Assembly: GCA_013400115.1 (NCBI GenBank) | Contig: VXBP01000342.1 | Coordinates: 2,113 to 66,112 of the forward strand | Origin: Rhinopomastus cyanomelas | Taxonomy: Eukaryota; Chordata; Aves; Bucerotiformes; Rhinopomastidae | Length of the DNA stretch: 64,000 nucleotides | Direction of reading: 5' to 3' | In this document: positions 33,337 to 44,769 of the stretch, in pieces | Numbering within the stretch: the stretch's first letter is position 1 | Layout: each line of letters begins with the position of its first letter | Position numbers and translations under genes: made by a program | Notes under the pieces: model-generated | The model's database searches: none | Told to the model about the DNA's origin: nothing | What the model saw: only the letters and a program-made list of their open reading frames with translations

Positions 33337-33716
33337 TGCTGTATAGTTTGAGGAAGAGGAGGCTTAGGGGAGAACTTATCACTCTCTGCAACTATCTGAA
33401 AGGACATTGTAGACATTTTGGTGCTGGTTTCTTCTCATAGGTAGTTAGCGACAGAAGCAAAGGGAAGGGCTTCACGTTTCAACAAGGCAGGTTTAGATTG
33501 GACATTAGGAAAAATTTAATCCTGGAGAGAGTGTTCAGGCACTGTAATGGGCTGCCCAGGGTGGTGGTTGAGTCCCCATCCCTGGATGAGTTTAAAAGAT
33601 GCTTAGATGTGGTGTTGGGGATGTAATTTAGAGGTGAACTTGTAGAGCAGAACTGATGGTTGGATTTGATGATCCTAAAGGTCTTTCCCAACTTGAACTA
33701 ATCTATCATTCTATTA
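33337..33716 (+). mobile_element. CR1 fragment, type B
   Basis: From 'TGTATAGTTTGAGGAAGAGG' to a decayed ATCTATCATTCTATTA tail. Contains GGGTGAACTTGTAGAG and TTTCCCAACTTGAA. Confidence 0.92.
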
Positions 33717-34568
33717 ACTTACATCTTCCCCTGGCATCCCAATACATTTAATAAAATCTTTGCAGATTGTTCCAAGCACTGAATTTGTACTTAGGTTGGT
33801 TTGTTACCAGGTTACTCTCCCCAGCAACTCCTCTTGTATTTAGTAAATTTCAGTGCTGAAGGGCCCAAAAAGGAAGGAAATTGGCTTTTAGTTCTTCCTC
33901 ATGCAAAGCTTTTCCTGCTTTAATCTTCTTTAGTGCTTTTACTCTGACAATAGGTATAAAGGTGACTGGTTTATCTCTGTGCCTTGAAGTAGGCTTATTT
34001 TGCACAACTTTGCTTACCAATTTAAATTTGACCCTAAACATAACTGTGTGGAAACCACTTTGGAGGTCATGACACTTCAAAAATAAACACACTTGAAGTC
34101 TCAAATTGCTTGTTAAAAAGAATTCAGTGAAGAAAAATGATTCCTAATTAATTTGGCTTAGACTAAATACTTACAGATGTTAAACTATGTGCTGGTGATT
34201 CTCCTCTGCAGGTGCACACGTGAAGCTGGCTGAATACACTTGGCATAGGTAAAAGTTTAGGGGGTTTGATCATGAGAACATTTATCAGAGTGTGTTAAAT
34301 TTGTTGTTCCAGTGATATGATTCAGTTTCTAGAGTTTCAAGATTCAGTCTTGTAGAAGAGATCTTACATCGTCTCAGTGATAACATAAGCATGGAAACAC
34401 TCAAACCAAATATGTATCAGTGTCTGTGAATGGAAGAAGATTTAGCTAGAAGTGAGAAACCACTCAATCTCACAAAAAGTAAATGCACAAACTATGTTTG
34501 AGGAATAACATTTAACTGAACTAACCCTAAGTATGGGAAATTGGTGAAGGATGTTCTGGGCTGCCCAG
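33717..34568. other. Unique spacer
   Basis: An 84-codon minus frame (33,850-34,104) has a Lys-rich patch (ALKKIKAGKALHEEELKA) but no recognised family. Treated as non-coding. Confidence 0.4.
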
Positions 34569-34806
34569 GGTGTAAGTTGGAACAGAGGAGGTTCCACATC
34601 AGCATGAGAAGGAACTTCTTTCCAGTGAGGGTGACAGAGCAGTGGAAAGGGCTGCCCAGGGAGGTTGTGGAGTCTCGTTCTCTGGAGACATTTAAAACCC
34701 ACCTGGATATGTTCTTGTGTGACTTGGTCCAGGACTATGTCAGGGGGATTGAACTAGATGTTCTTCCAAGGTCCCTTTCAATCACTAATGTTCTGTGATT
34801 CTGTGA
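34569..34806 (+). mobile_element. CR1 fragment, type A, 3' part
   Basis: Starts at 'TGTAAGTTGGAACAGAGGAG'. Frame 34541-34798 keeps RRFHISMRRNFFPVRVTEQW and KGLPREVVESRSLETFKTHL. Two tail units at the end. Confidence 0.95.
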
Positions 34807-35597
34807 ATTGCACAGCACATTGGTTTTTGCCAGGTTTTATGCCTGCAATGCTCATTAAATATTTTGCTGTTTTTTTTTTGGTCAGAATTCCAAAAGACTT
34901 TTTAAATTTGGGATTGTTTTCTCAAGCTAATGGGTGTAGCAAAAGCACAGGCCTGCTGCAGATACAGGCAGCATGGGAACCTCATTCTTTGCTGAGGGTT
35001 TCAGTGATAAATGAAGGCATTATGTCTCCAGAGAATAGCCCTCTAGCAAATGTCTCACTAAACATATCCATTAAAAGCTGGCATAAAATATGCAGGAAAG
35101 ATTTAAAGAATTATACTGGAAAGCCATCTGGGATTTCAGTGTTTCCCAGAGGGCAATTTTTTGGTGGCATTAATGATCTCCTGTAGAGAAATATGTGTCT
35201 AATCATTCTCTGTCCCTGCATGACTCCATGCAGTGTGACACAGTGCAGTATCTATTACTGTCTATGTATTCTAGGGGATTCAGTAGCTGGCAAATTACTT
35301 GAGCAAGTTATTAACTGTAGCAGAAGTTATGGTTACTGCTGTACTTCACCTCCCGATAAAAGAAATAACAGTCGTTTTCCAAAGTTTTAACCTTGAGATC
35401 ATCTTGATATTCGGTAGGTTAAAGTTTACAGTCTTAAAATCACTATAAGTGTGCTTTCTTTTCCTGTAGTGAGTGCTGCCTGCCTTTTGTGCTTAGCTAG
35501 AAAATCATGATTAGAGAAATTAGAAGTAGTAATAACTGGAGCTGATACAATGCTGGAAAATGAAAGAAAGAGGAAAAACTTGGAGGACAATGCAGAA
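34807..35597. other. Unique spacer
   Basis: A T-run lies at about 34,870-34,879. The open frame through 35,186 starts inside the CR1 tail and shows no motif. Confidence 0.45.
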
Positions 35598-35832
35598 CAC
35601 ACAATTACACAACATTAGGGATTGGAAACCCCCCTGCCACAGCAGGACCACTTACACCAAGTCACACAGGAATATATCCAGGCTGGTTTTAAACAGCTCC
35701 AGAGAAGGAGACTCCACAACCACCCTGCGCAGCCCCTTCCAGTGCTCTATCACCCTCACCAGGAAGAAGTTCCTTCTCTTATTGATGTGGAACCTCTTAT
35801 GTTCCAGCTTACACCTACTGCCCCTTGTCCAT
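35598..35832 (-). mobile_element. CR1 fragment, type A, deletion near tail
   Basis: After 'ACACAACATTAGGGATTGGA' about 30 bases are missing before 'CCCCCCTGCCACAGCAGG'. The 5' end lies at the TSGNG-type 'CCCCTTGTCC' block. Confidence 0.92.
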
Positions 35833-35998
35833 GGCCAGGCAGCAGCCTAGCTGTGCTTCCAGCTGCTTCCCAGAACAATGTATAAAGCAATTCAATAGGG
35901 ATAAATACTAAGTGTCATTCTTCCTATTGCCTTAAAGCCAAAGGATAGCAGTATTTCTTATGAGTAAAATATAAAAAAGAATAAAACATAAAAAAGAA

Positions 35999-36694
35999 AG
36001 GCTTCAGCTCTTCTCAGTGTCACTTAATGATAGGAGAGGCTGAGGGAGCTGGGATTGTTTAGCCTTGAGAAGAGGAGGCTCAGGGGAGACCTTATTGCTG
36101 TCTACAACTACCTGAGGGGTGGTTGTGGCCAGGAGGAGGTTGCTCTCTTCTCTCAGGCAGCCAGCACCAGAACAAGAGGACACAGCCTCAAGCTGCGCCA
36201 GGGGAAATTTAGGCTTGAGGTGAGGAGAAAGTTCTTCACCGAGAGAGTCATTGGCCACTGGAATGGCCTGCCCAGGGAGGTGGTGGAGTCGCCAACTCTG
36301 GAGCTGTTCAAGGCAGGATTGGACGTGGCACTTGGTGCCATGGTCTAGCCTTGAGCTCTGTGGTGACAGGTTGGACTTGATGACCTATGAGGTCTCTTCC
36401 AACCTTGATAATACTGTGATACTGTGATACTGTGTGACACAGGGCAATGGGTACAAGCTGGAACAGAAGAGGTTCCACATCAATATGAGAAGGAACTTCT
36501 TCCCGGTGAGGGTCACAGAGCACTAGAAGGGTCTGTCCAGGGTAGTTATGGAGTCTCCTTCTCTGAAGGTGTTTAAAACCCGCCTGGTCATGTTCTTGTG
36601 CAACTTGGTGTAGGCAGTCCTGCTCTGGAATGGGGATTGAACTAGATGATCCTGTGAGGTGCCTTCCAGTCACTAATCTTCTGTGAATCTGTGT
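35999..36694 (+). mobile_element. Outer CR1, type A, split by a nested CR1
   Basis: The left stub 35,999-36,035 (GCTCTTCTCAGTGTCACTTA) and right part 36,436-36,694 (GGGCAATGGGTACAAGCTGG onward) are contiguous in other type A copies. The nested type C element separates them. Confidence 0.9.
36036..36435 (+). mobile_element. Nested CR1, type C
   Basis: 400 bases with an unbroken ORF2 C-terminal frame (36,055-36,348): MFSLEKRRLRGDLIAVYNYL, RQGKFRLEVRRKFFTERVIG, HWNGLPREVVESPTLELFKA. It ends GATACTGTGATACTGTGTG. The intact frame and nested position argue that it is among the youngest insertions here. Any target duplication is no more than two or three bases (GA). Confidence 0.93.
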
Positions 36695-37209
36695 AATATT
36701 CTTCAGCCTGTAATTCATCCACGTTCTCAAGACTTTGAAGGCAAATATGAATATGTTATGGAGATAGGTTGATGTATTCCCTCACAGTTTATAATAAAAT
36801 GAGAAACATTCAGAAAGTCTGTGGGGAAGAGATTAAGAAAGGCATTTTACTTATTTCTCCTGCTAGATTTTTTGCTGAACTTCTCAAAAGAATTTTTTTA
36901 GAATAAAACTAATACAAACAAACTGAATAAAAATATTTCTCAGGTAACTTCACCTCCAACTTCACTGCTGCCTATCAAATACACAGAAGAGATACATTCT
37001 TTCTTCAGCTGTGCTGGGTTTCATTTCAAGTCTGGCAAGAAAGTAAACATTGCTTCCCATTTCTGGCTAAACTCATGTGAGAGCCATAGAGATAAATGGC
37101 TAAATGACAGAATCTTTATTTTTACAACTCAGAAATCAAGCAGTCTGTTTGGAAAAAAAAAATACTCCTTCTCAGAACTGTTAGCAGGTGTCACTTTGGT
37201 ACTATCGTG
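36695..37209. other. Unique spacer
   Basis: AT-rich; nothing recognised. Confidence 0.5.
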
Positions 37210-37653
37210 AATCACAGAATCACAGAATTGCTCAAGTTGGAAGGGCCCCTAAAGATCATGTAATTCCAACTCCCCTCCATAGGCATGGACACCTTCACTA
37301 GAGCAGGTTACTCAGGGCCCCAGCCAACCTGGCCACAAACACTGCCAGGGATGGGGCAGCCACAACTGCCTTGGGCAAACTGTTTCAGCATCTCAGCTCC
37401 CTCATAGTGAGGAATTTCTTCCTAAGATCAAATCTAAATCTCCCCTCTTTTAGCTTGAAATCATCCCCCTTGTCCTATCATTAGAGTCCCTCAGGAGAAG
37501 TCCCTCTCCAGCTTGCCTGTAGCTCCTTCATGGACTGGAAGCTGCTATAAGGTCCCCTTGAAGCCTTCTCTTCTCAAGGCTGTCCTCTGGATGCTTTCCA
37601 GGAGCTCTCTGTCCTTATGCTGGGGACACCAGAACTGGACCCAGTACTGTGAA
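37210..37653 (-). mobile_element. Old CR1 fragment, type E
   Basis: Starts ATCACAGAATCACAGAATTG and 'CTCAAGTTGGAAGGGCCCCT', with 'GGCATGGACACCTTC' and 'GGGGACACCAGAACTGGACC'. Clearly CR1 but from a distinct, older subfamily. Confidence 0.9.
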
Positions 37654-38216
37654 AGCAGTCAACTCCCCAGTATTTTTCAGTGGTGCCTCATTAAAGGTTT
37701 GATTCTGTTAATGCCAAGCCAATCTAATTATATCTGAGCTGCATTTTCTGGAAATAATTTCCTATACCTATTCACAGCATCTATAATGTTCACTTGAAAC
37801 CTTCCCATAAAGTAATTTTTGTGGTGAGGTAGTGTGATAGGTAATTAGAACCTGCTCTAGTGAGCGTCGTGCTGTGCTATTTTCAATGGTGTGAGAATGA
37901 TACCTGGAGGTGTAATTGCCCTTCTGTTTTTATGGATTCTTTTAAGATCAAAGCTGTCAATTATGAGAGACAAAGACATTTAGACAGTAAGTGTACACAT
38001 CAAGCAAAGTCAGTCAAAGGTAAATCTGAAATTGTTTCAACTTGCAAGAGGAAACTTTTCACGTTTATTCTAAGATCCTGCTTAAAAATTAATTATGAAA
38101 ATGAAACAACCATGACAGCATAGAGGAGAATTGTGTGTTTTCTCTGAGATGATTATGCAAAGCTGGTTTGTGTCTCTGAACACTGTGTGAGCTTGTACTA
38201 GAGTTAGTTATGATTT
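37654..38216. other. Unique spacer
   Basis: Nothing recognised. Confidence 0.5.
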
Positions 38217-38371
38217 CAGAACTGCTGGAGAGAGTCCAGTGCAGAGCCACAAAGATGATGGAGTGGAACATCTCTCTTATGAAGAAAAGCTGAGAGAGCT
38301 GGGTGTCTCGAGCTTGGAGAAAAGGAGGCTGAGGTGTGACCTCATTAATGTTCATACATGGGTGAAGGTGT
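38217..38371 (+). mobile_element. CR1 fragment, type A, tail missing
   Basis: From 'AGAACTGCTGGAGAGAGTCC' to 'GTTCATACATGGGTGAAGG'. Only the KMMEWNIS to LINVH part survives; both ends are truncated. Confidence 0.9.
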
Positions 38372-39418
38372 TGCAATTTGAAAATTGCCAGAATTTTCAG
38401 ATGTACAGATTTGTGCTTTCATGAAGAAAAAAGTTATGTTGCTTTGGGAGGACACCCATCCCACCAGTGACCTGTCCTGGGGGAAGCTTACACTATGCCA
38501 AGTACCTGCCCTCAAGGGGCGTCACTAGATCAGGAGATAAAAGGCCTGGTTACCCTGAGCCCTTCCTCTTTTTGCTGAGGGCTTTCAGCCCAGCACCAGG
38601 GTTGCTAACCCCTACCCCCAATTCCCAGGGTGGTGGGCAGGGGAAGATGGCTTCCAGCGGTTACCTCCCCTGTTTCCCCCGTCGGAAATGGGACAGAGGG
38701 GCCTCACTGGGTCTGCTGCACTTCCGTAAATGGCAGGGTGGAGGAGGACAGCCCCACGAGGTGCCAACCCCGGTGCAGCAGGGGCGACCCTGGCCCCGTC
38801 CTGGACCTGATGTCACGGACCAGAGAAGCAAGACTTTGGTGCAGATCTACCACTCCTCCATTCCCCCATTCCCCCACAGAGAAGCTCTTCAGCATCCTGG
38901 CGAGCTAAGGGATTCCTCTTTTTCCTCCTGGAGCTGAGACAGGAAGAGAGACAGAGGAGAGGGAAGGGTCCTGGAAAACCTCTCGGCCATATGCAGAGGT
39001 GGGGAGGGGATGGTGCCTCTCCTGACATGCAGTCGGTCTCCATTTTGGGTCCTGCACATGGCCGGAGGCATGCGGCTGCTTGCTGCCATTTTAGGGAGCA
39101 CTGATCAGCAGGAAGAGAGACTGTTTGTCATTTTTGCCACTGAGAAAAGATGTGGGGATGCTTAAGTATTGGGGAGAATTCCTTAGTGCTTAGTCTGAAG
39201 AAAGCAGAAGGACTTGAGAATCCTTAAACCTTGAGTATGAAATATAGAGTCTGGGTTCTTTGTTTTGAAAGCATCCCTGCACCGAGGGATACAGTTCAGG
39301 CACTGAGGAATCAGGCCATCCCGAGATCGTTGAGCTGGAGGAGCTATGCTGAAGAATTGAAGAATTCACCAGTCTGCAAACAGCCTGATGCTGCTGTACC
39401 GCAGACAGCGGTAATGCA
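38372..39418. other. GC-rich unique block upstream of LTR-D
   Basis: 38,470-39,090 is markedly GC-rich with many CpGs and a TATA-like GATAAAAGG (about 38,535-38,543). It is unlike all surrounding sequence. Overlapping open frames (156 and 92 codons) are expected in GC-rich DNA. It could be the U3 of a long LTR whose 3' part is LTR-D, or a CpG island. The other LTR-D copy lacks it. Confidence 0.45.
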
Positions 39419-39753
39419 TGAATAATAGAGAGTGTGGTGGTACCCATCTCTACTTGACTGACGTGCTCTTTTCCCGCAGATCTCTGATGTGAAAAAAGAC
39501 CGACACGATAGTGATCTCCCGTTGTATTTTTTCTCAGAATGTGTGATGGCATTTGTGACACAGTTTCTAGTTTGTGTGCACTGACTTGCTTAACCTTTTC
39601 TTCTTTTCTGTATACAGTTACAGAGTTAATAAACTTTTCTGCAGTTTTCCCTAAGCTACCCACTGTCTGCCAAATTTATCTGAGATCTTATTGAGATCTG
39701 ACTGCTTTGTTTTCTTTTCTTTTATCTTAAATTGTGGTCTTGAACCCACTACA
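39419..39753 (+). mobile_element. LTR-D unit, copy 1
   Basis: 335 bases closely matching 56,329-56,671: 'ATAATAGAGAGTGTGGTGGT', 'GTGTGATGGCATTTGTGACA', an AATAAA at 39,628-39,633 and the end 'TTGAACCCACTACA'. Two acceptor-like sites, CTCTTTTCCCGCAG (39,466-39,479) and TTTTCTGTATACAG (39,604-39,617), precede the polyA signal. The repeated ends and polyA signal suggest the R-U5 part of an LTR. A 3' exon of a repeated non-coding RNA is the alternative. Confidence 0.7.
39628..39633 (+). terminator. Polyadenylation signal in LTR-D copy 1
   Basis: AATAAA, kept in both LTR-D copies at the same place. Confidence 0.6.
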
Positions 39754-40066
39754 GAAGGGTGAGTGTAAAGAGGATGGAGCCAGGCTTTGATCTGTGTCAA
39801 CTAATTATAAGACAAGGAGCAATGTGTATGAGCTGGAGTACAGGAGATTCTACATCAATATAAGAAGAAACTTCTTCATGGTGGGGGTGACAGAGGACTG
39901 GAAGGGGCTGCCCAGGGACGCTGTGGAGTTTCCTTCTCTGGAGACTTTTAAAACCCTCCTGGACGTGTTCCTGTATGACTTGGTCTAGGTGATCCTGCTG
40001 TGGCAGGGGGATTGGACTGGATGGTCTTTTGAGGTCCCTTCCAATCTGTAATATTCTGTGTCTCTG
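39754..40066 (+). mobile_element. CR1 fragment, type A, abutting LTR-D
   Basis: Begins GAAGGGTGAGTGTAAAGAGG at the exact end of LTR-D. Blocks YRRFYINIRRNFFMVGVTED and VEFPSLETFKTLLDVFLYDL are in one frame (39,794-39,988). One tail unit. Confidence 0.93.
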
Positions 40067-40695
40067 ACTGTACAAGCAGCCTCTATCCTTAAGATAGAAT
40101 CTTAAGTTAAGCTTTCTGTAAATAAGCAATGAATTTGTGTGAAACTCAGGATTAAGATATATGTTTATGATAAGAAACTAATAAACATGATGAATACAAT
40201 CACAATTTGATGTTTTCATGATAACATAATCAGATTTTTCCAGAAAAGGAAGAAAAAATACCTTCAGCTTTCTGTTTGTTAAGAAATTTGTCAGTATGAT
40301 TCATATTCTCACTTTCCTTCCTGTGTTGTTATTAGTGTGCAGTAATTAAAACTAGTTCAAAGCCTAACCATAGATTTTAAAATAGAAATCAAAATAAAGG
40401 GTTTTCTAGAAACATGAAGTGTGAAAATAAGAATTAGCATTGTTTAGTACAAAACCAATACAAAATAGTAGTGTGGCTTGGACTTCATTCAATTTAATGC
40501 CCTTTTCCTGGCACACTCATGGTTTATATTTTCAGTCAAAAAAGTAAAGGGTGATTTTTAAATTAATTTGGTAATCTGACTTTCTGTCAGGATTTACTTC
40601 AAATATTCACTGTCATAATCTCAAGAATCATTTGAATTTTTAGGATTTAGTGTTAGAAGAGCCTCTTGGAGACTTGCAGTAGGACCAGAAAATAA
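40067..40695. other. Unique spacer
   Basis: Very AT-rich; nothing recognised. Confidence 0.5.
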
Positions 40696-41057
40696 GAATC
40701 ATAGAATCATTCAGGTTGGAAAACACCCTTTGGACCTTTGAGTCCAACCCTCAGTCCTACTCCTCAAGTTCACCCCTAAACCAGAGCCCCAACACTACAT
40801 CTAAACTCTTTCAGGAATGGGGACTCAACCACCACCCTGGGCAGCCCATTACAGTGCCTGACCATTTTTTCTGTGACTAATTTTTTCCTGATGTCCAACC
40901 TAACCTTCCCCTGTTGAAACATGATACCCTTCCCTCAGGTTCTATCACTAATGACCTGTGAGAAGAGACCAGCACCAACACCTCTACAATGTCCTTTCAG
41001 ATAGTTATAGAGAGTGATGAGGTCTCCTCTAAGCCTCCTCTTCCTCAAACTAAGCCC
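40696..41057 (-). mobile_element. CR1 fragment, type B
   Basis: Tail AGAATCATAGAATCATTCAG, then GGTTGGAAAACACCCTTTGG. Compared with the 32,172 copy it lacks a few bases in the KRCLD region. The 5' end is at 'CTTCCTCAAACTAAG'. Confidence 0.93.
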
Positions 41058-42217
41058 ACAGAGCAGGTTTTACCCTGCTGTGTCCACACAAATGGGGCAG
41101 GTAGTTTTAAATTCTTACTTCTCTGTTGTTTAAAGTGGAAATAAATGCCTGATGCCATCTGTAGAATAAATATGATGTGAGTGTTGCTTATGTGACTGTT
41201 TAATCTCACTGAAGTAACTTCTAATCTACAGAAGAAATACTACAAACTAGGTTATATTTATTGCAGTAGGAGAGGCCCCCTCCCCAGAATCAACTTTAAG
41301 GGCAAAACTTTTTTAGAAGTAGTAGATTTGAATGTGCATTTCAGCTTCCCTAACAGGTTCAGCCAACTGTGAATGATGGGGAAAAGCAGCAAATGTAAAG
41401 CAATGTCTATTAATGGTGAGGCACAGGTGGTAGGATCACTTGAATGGTAATAAATTTACATTGCAAATGTGATAAATCTGCTGCGGTTCTAATGCGACTG
41501 TAATGACTATCAGCTGCGAGCACGAAGACAGAAGCAAGCTGTTAAATGCATACCCTTAGTGCATGGAAAATGTACTCCCTCAGCACTTTATGTACTGCTT
41601 GATATTCATTTATGGGAATTTCTCTTCACGCAGAAACTTTCATTTCTGTAGGAATTTACTCTGTGATGTATCTGTAAATGACACTCTTTGTTTATTAGGG
41701 CTGGATACCTACTCATTAAGCATCTCAGTAATACAAACATGTAGGGGTGTTGTGCAGGGGACTCTTTTATTTCCTCAAGCTTACTTTTCGTCAGCTCTTT
41801 CACTGCTGACAAAGCACAAGTCAACAATACCAGTCAAATTGGGAATCTAGGAGATGGCTGATATCTGAAGCACCAAATTCAGTGCTGCATCTTCAGATAA
41901 TTGTTTTGGTTTAGCTTTCATATGTGCTCTTTAGCAATCGAGAGAAGAAGGCAAATAAATGATGCAGAACATGCTTGAAAATCAGTCCTGTGCAGTCAGC
42001 AGAACTAAGCTAATGCAGTTTCCAAACATCTTGTGTAACATATTTCCCCTACTACTGACTGAAATGTGTGGTCCTGTAATAAAGACCGTTGAAATACAAC
42101 TTTTTGGATGTTTTCCATAAAATAACTGCCCCAAAGGAGTGTAGAGACAACTATCTGTGCCCCATGGGAGTATATACTTAGCATGTATGTGGATGTTTGG
42201 GCAGTAATGAATCCTAG
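41058..42217. other. Unique spacer
   Basis: Nothing recognised. A short inverted repeat (GCAGG TTTTA CCCTGC) lies at about 41,064-41,080. Confidence 0.5.
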
Positions 42218-42461
42218 CAACAGAACCAGAAGGAAGGGCTTCAACAGGGGAGGGTTAAACTGAACATCAGGAAGAAATTCTTCCTGGAGAGTGTGGTCAG
42301 GCACTGGAATGGGCTGCACAAGGTGGTGGTTGAGTACCCATCCCTGGAAGAGTTGAAAAGATGCTTAGATGTAGTGTTGGGAGATCTGGTTTAGGAGTAA
42401 ACTTGTAAAGTAGGTTGGACTCAATGATCCCAAGGCTCTTTTCCACCCTGAATGATTCTAG
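42218..42461 (+). mobile_element. CR1 fragment, type B, 3' part
   Basis: Starts 'GCAACAGAACCAGAAGGAAG'. The tail touches the tail of the next, minus-strand CR1 (tail-to-tail). Confidence 0.92.
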
Positions 42462-42462
42462 G

Positions 42463-43290
42463 ATAGAATCATGGAACCATTAATGTTGGAAGACACCTCC
42501 AAGACCGTTGTGTCCAAATATTAACCCAATACCACCACAGCCCCACAGATTTGTGAATGTTTAGATGACTTGGTAAGTTGTTAACTGCTTCCCCTTTCAT
42601 TGCGGAAAGTGTCTCCGTCCCTGTCTTTCAGCCCAGGAGGCTGAATACTCTGAGGATAACTGGACTGGTCATTAAAGACTAATGCAAAGAAAGCATTAAG
42701 TACCTCAGCCTTGTCCTCCTCCTTGGTGCTGATGTTCCCTCCATATCCAGTAACATTTGTTGTTGTCCCTCACTACAGAGACTAGACTGAGTTCTAACTG
42801 GGCTTTTGCTCTTCTGATTTCCTACCTGTGTTTTGGAATCAGAATCACAGAACATCAGAGATTGGAAGGGACCTCGAAAGATCATCTAGTCCAACCACCC
42901 TGCCAGAGCAGGATCACCACATGTATCTTGTGTTCCCTAGTTAGATCCCTGGACTCTTCTTGAGCTGCCCACCCTTTCTTCTCAATGTAACAAGCTATTC
43001 TTTTTTTCCTGATGTCCCACAAGAACTCTCTGTTCAGCCAGGCCTGGCTTCTTCTTTAATGGTTCATCTTGTGGCAGATGGGGACAGCCTGCTCTTTTGT
43101 CTTCAGCAGTGCTGTCTTGAAGAATGCCCAGCCTTCCTGGACTTCTTTGTTGTTTAGGAGTATCTATCAAGGGATTCTCTCAACCAATGTTCTGAACAGA
43201 CCAAAATTTGCCCTCTGTAAGTCCTCTGTGAAGTCCATGAAGTGAGCTGCTGCCTAAGTTTCCCACCCTACTTGCAACTATGGAAGAAGT
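42463..43290 (-). mobile_element. Old CR1 with linker region, split by a mini-tail
   Basis: The tail end is at 42,463-42,560 (ATAGAATCATGGAACCATTA). A minus-strand piece around 42,640-42,700 reads EVLNAFFALVFND-like, the region before RT. 42,925-43,290 corresponds to the endonuclease-RT linker (SPGRLGILQDSTAEDKRA, LAEQRVLVGHQEKK). RT and C-terminal parts are deleted between tail and linker. Heavily decayed. Confidence 0.75.
42839..42918 (-). mobile_element. Nested CR1 mini-tail (80 bases)
   Basis: Fresh type A tail (AGAATCACAGAACATCAGAG) inserted inside the older CR1 linker region. Confidence 0.88.
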
Positions 43291-43979
43291 TTCCTCACTA
43301 GGCTGCCTGGGTAGAGGTGCGGCAGAGCTCAGATGGCTGGGTATCACTGAGGTCCCACTTCATTCTTACAGAGCTGGGGGTTGGTTCCCTTTCCCTTTGC
43401 CTTCTGAGCTGCCTTCCCATGGGCAGCAGCTTGATTACACATCCTAGGTATCTGTCTGTTTGAAGATGTCTTGAATGATGAGGAAACAAGAAGCTTTAGA
43501 GGAAGCTGAGCTCTGGAAAGGGGTGGTCACTCACCCTATTTGCCAGGTTGAAAGTTTTCAGCCTAGACAGCTTATTAGGTTTAGTGGTTTAGTCTACCCC
43601 TGCCATGTGTGTTGATTATTAATATCTCTAAACTCAAATCAACTGTTGGCCCTGAAATATCTTGTTCCTATATCAGGATGGTATCTATCCCTCTAAGTTT
43701 TGGACTTTAAGAAAGGTGTGTTTGCTGAGCCTCTCTGGGTCATTGACAAGAAGGTTTATGTGTAGCTTGGCCATTTCTCAGCTAATTTAAGCACGCTAAA
43801 GCACCAAAGCAAGCAGCCTGGTTACCTGGTTACCTGGTCCAGCAACTTGTGAGCAAAGATTTGCAGTAAAGCTGACCTGCTACTGTCACAGCTGACAAAC
43901 ATCGCTGTAGTTAGCTGATAGCCATGCAGCCTGAGTTGCAGATTGCACCCCGACAAGTTCATAACAGCTGTGATTTACC
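43291..43979. other. Unique spacer
   Basis: Contains a small tandem duplication GGTTACCTGGTTACCTGG (about 43,820-43,838). No exon recognised. Confidence 0.5.
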
Positions 43980-44087
43980 AGCCTGGACATATTCCTGTGC
44001 AACTCGATCTGGGTGATCCTGCTGTGGTGGGGGGATTGGACTACATGATCTTTCGAGGTCCCTTCATTATGTGATTCTGTGATTCTG
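43980..44087 (+). mobile_element. CR1 mini-tail (108 bases)
   Basis: Type A from 'CAGCCTGGACATATTCCTGT'. 14 bases are missing just before the two-unit tail (CCCTTCATTATGTGATTC). Confidence 0.92.
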
Positions 44088-44203
44088 ACAGCCCTGTTTT
44101 TTGCTGTTGTTTTTCTGCTTGGTCTCTAAGCCACAGTATGTAGAAACTAGGATTCAGGAAGTCTTCAGGAGATGTTAGAGATTAATTGGTTCAAAGCATT
44201 TGG

Positions 44204-44419
44204 TTGAGAAGGAACTTCTTCCCAGTGAGGATGACAGAGGACTGGAATGGGCTGCCCAGGGGGGTTGTGGAATCTCCCTCTCTGGAAATGTTTAAAACCT
44301 GCTTGACCATGTTCCTGTGTGACTGTGTCTAGGTGGTCCTGATGTGGCAGGATGATTTGACTAGATGATCTTTCAAGGTCCCTTCCAATCCCTAATGTTC
44401 TGTGATTCAGTGATTCTGT
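44204..44419 (+). mobile_element. CR1 fragment, type A, 3' part
   Basis: Starts 'TTGAGAAGGAACTTCTTCCC' (RRNFFP block). Two-unit tail at the end. Same orientation as the mini-tail just upstream. Confidence 0.94.
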
Positions 44420-44769
44420 AACTGGGAGTAGCTTCTAAGTTAGATGCTTACGTGGCTTGAGTCTCGTAACTCACCTTTGTATTTCAGTGCTGTTTTCCTT
44501 AAACCTCATTCCCTTTTGCCTTGAGAATCCAGTTTGCTTAGGGACTGGGGATGAGACAATAGAAAAACCTCTTACTTCCCGTATTCAGGGTTGACTTGCC
44601 TGGGTTTGTTGTGAAAATGGGAGGTTATGGCCTTTCCCCTTCATGGGAAATAAGAGTAAGTTACGGCAAAGTGTTTCCATGGTGATTGCAATTCATCATT
44701 CAAAGGTAAATGAAATCAGTGCTTATAAAAGAACCTATTTTTCCATAGGGTTGGTTTTCTTTGGTCACA
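44420..44769. other. Unique spacer
   Basis: Nothing recognised. Confidence 0.5.

Noticed and set aside
33850..34104. 84-codon minus frame with Lys-rich patch as a ribosomal or nuclear protein pseudogene
   Set aside because: No family could be named and the rest of the frame looks random.
38467..38937. 156-codon plus frame in the GC-rich block as a gene
   Set aside because: Pro- and Arg-rich low-complexity translation expected from GC-rich DNA; overlapping frames are equally open.
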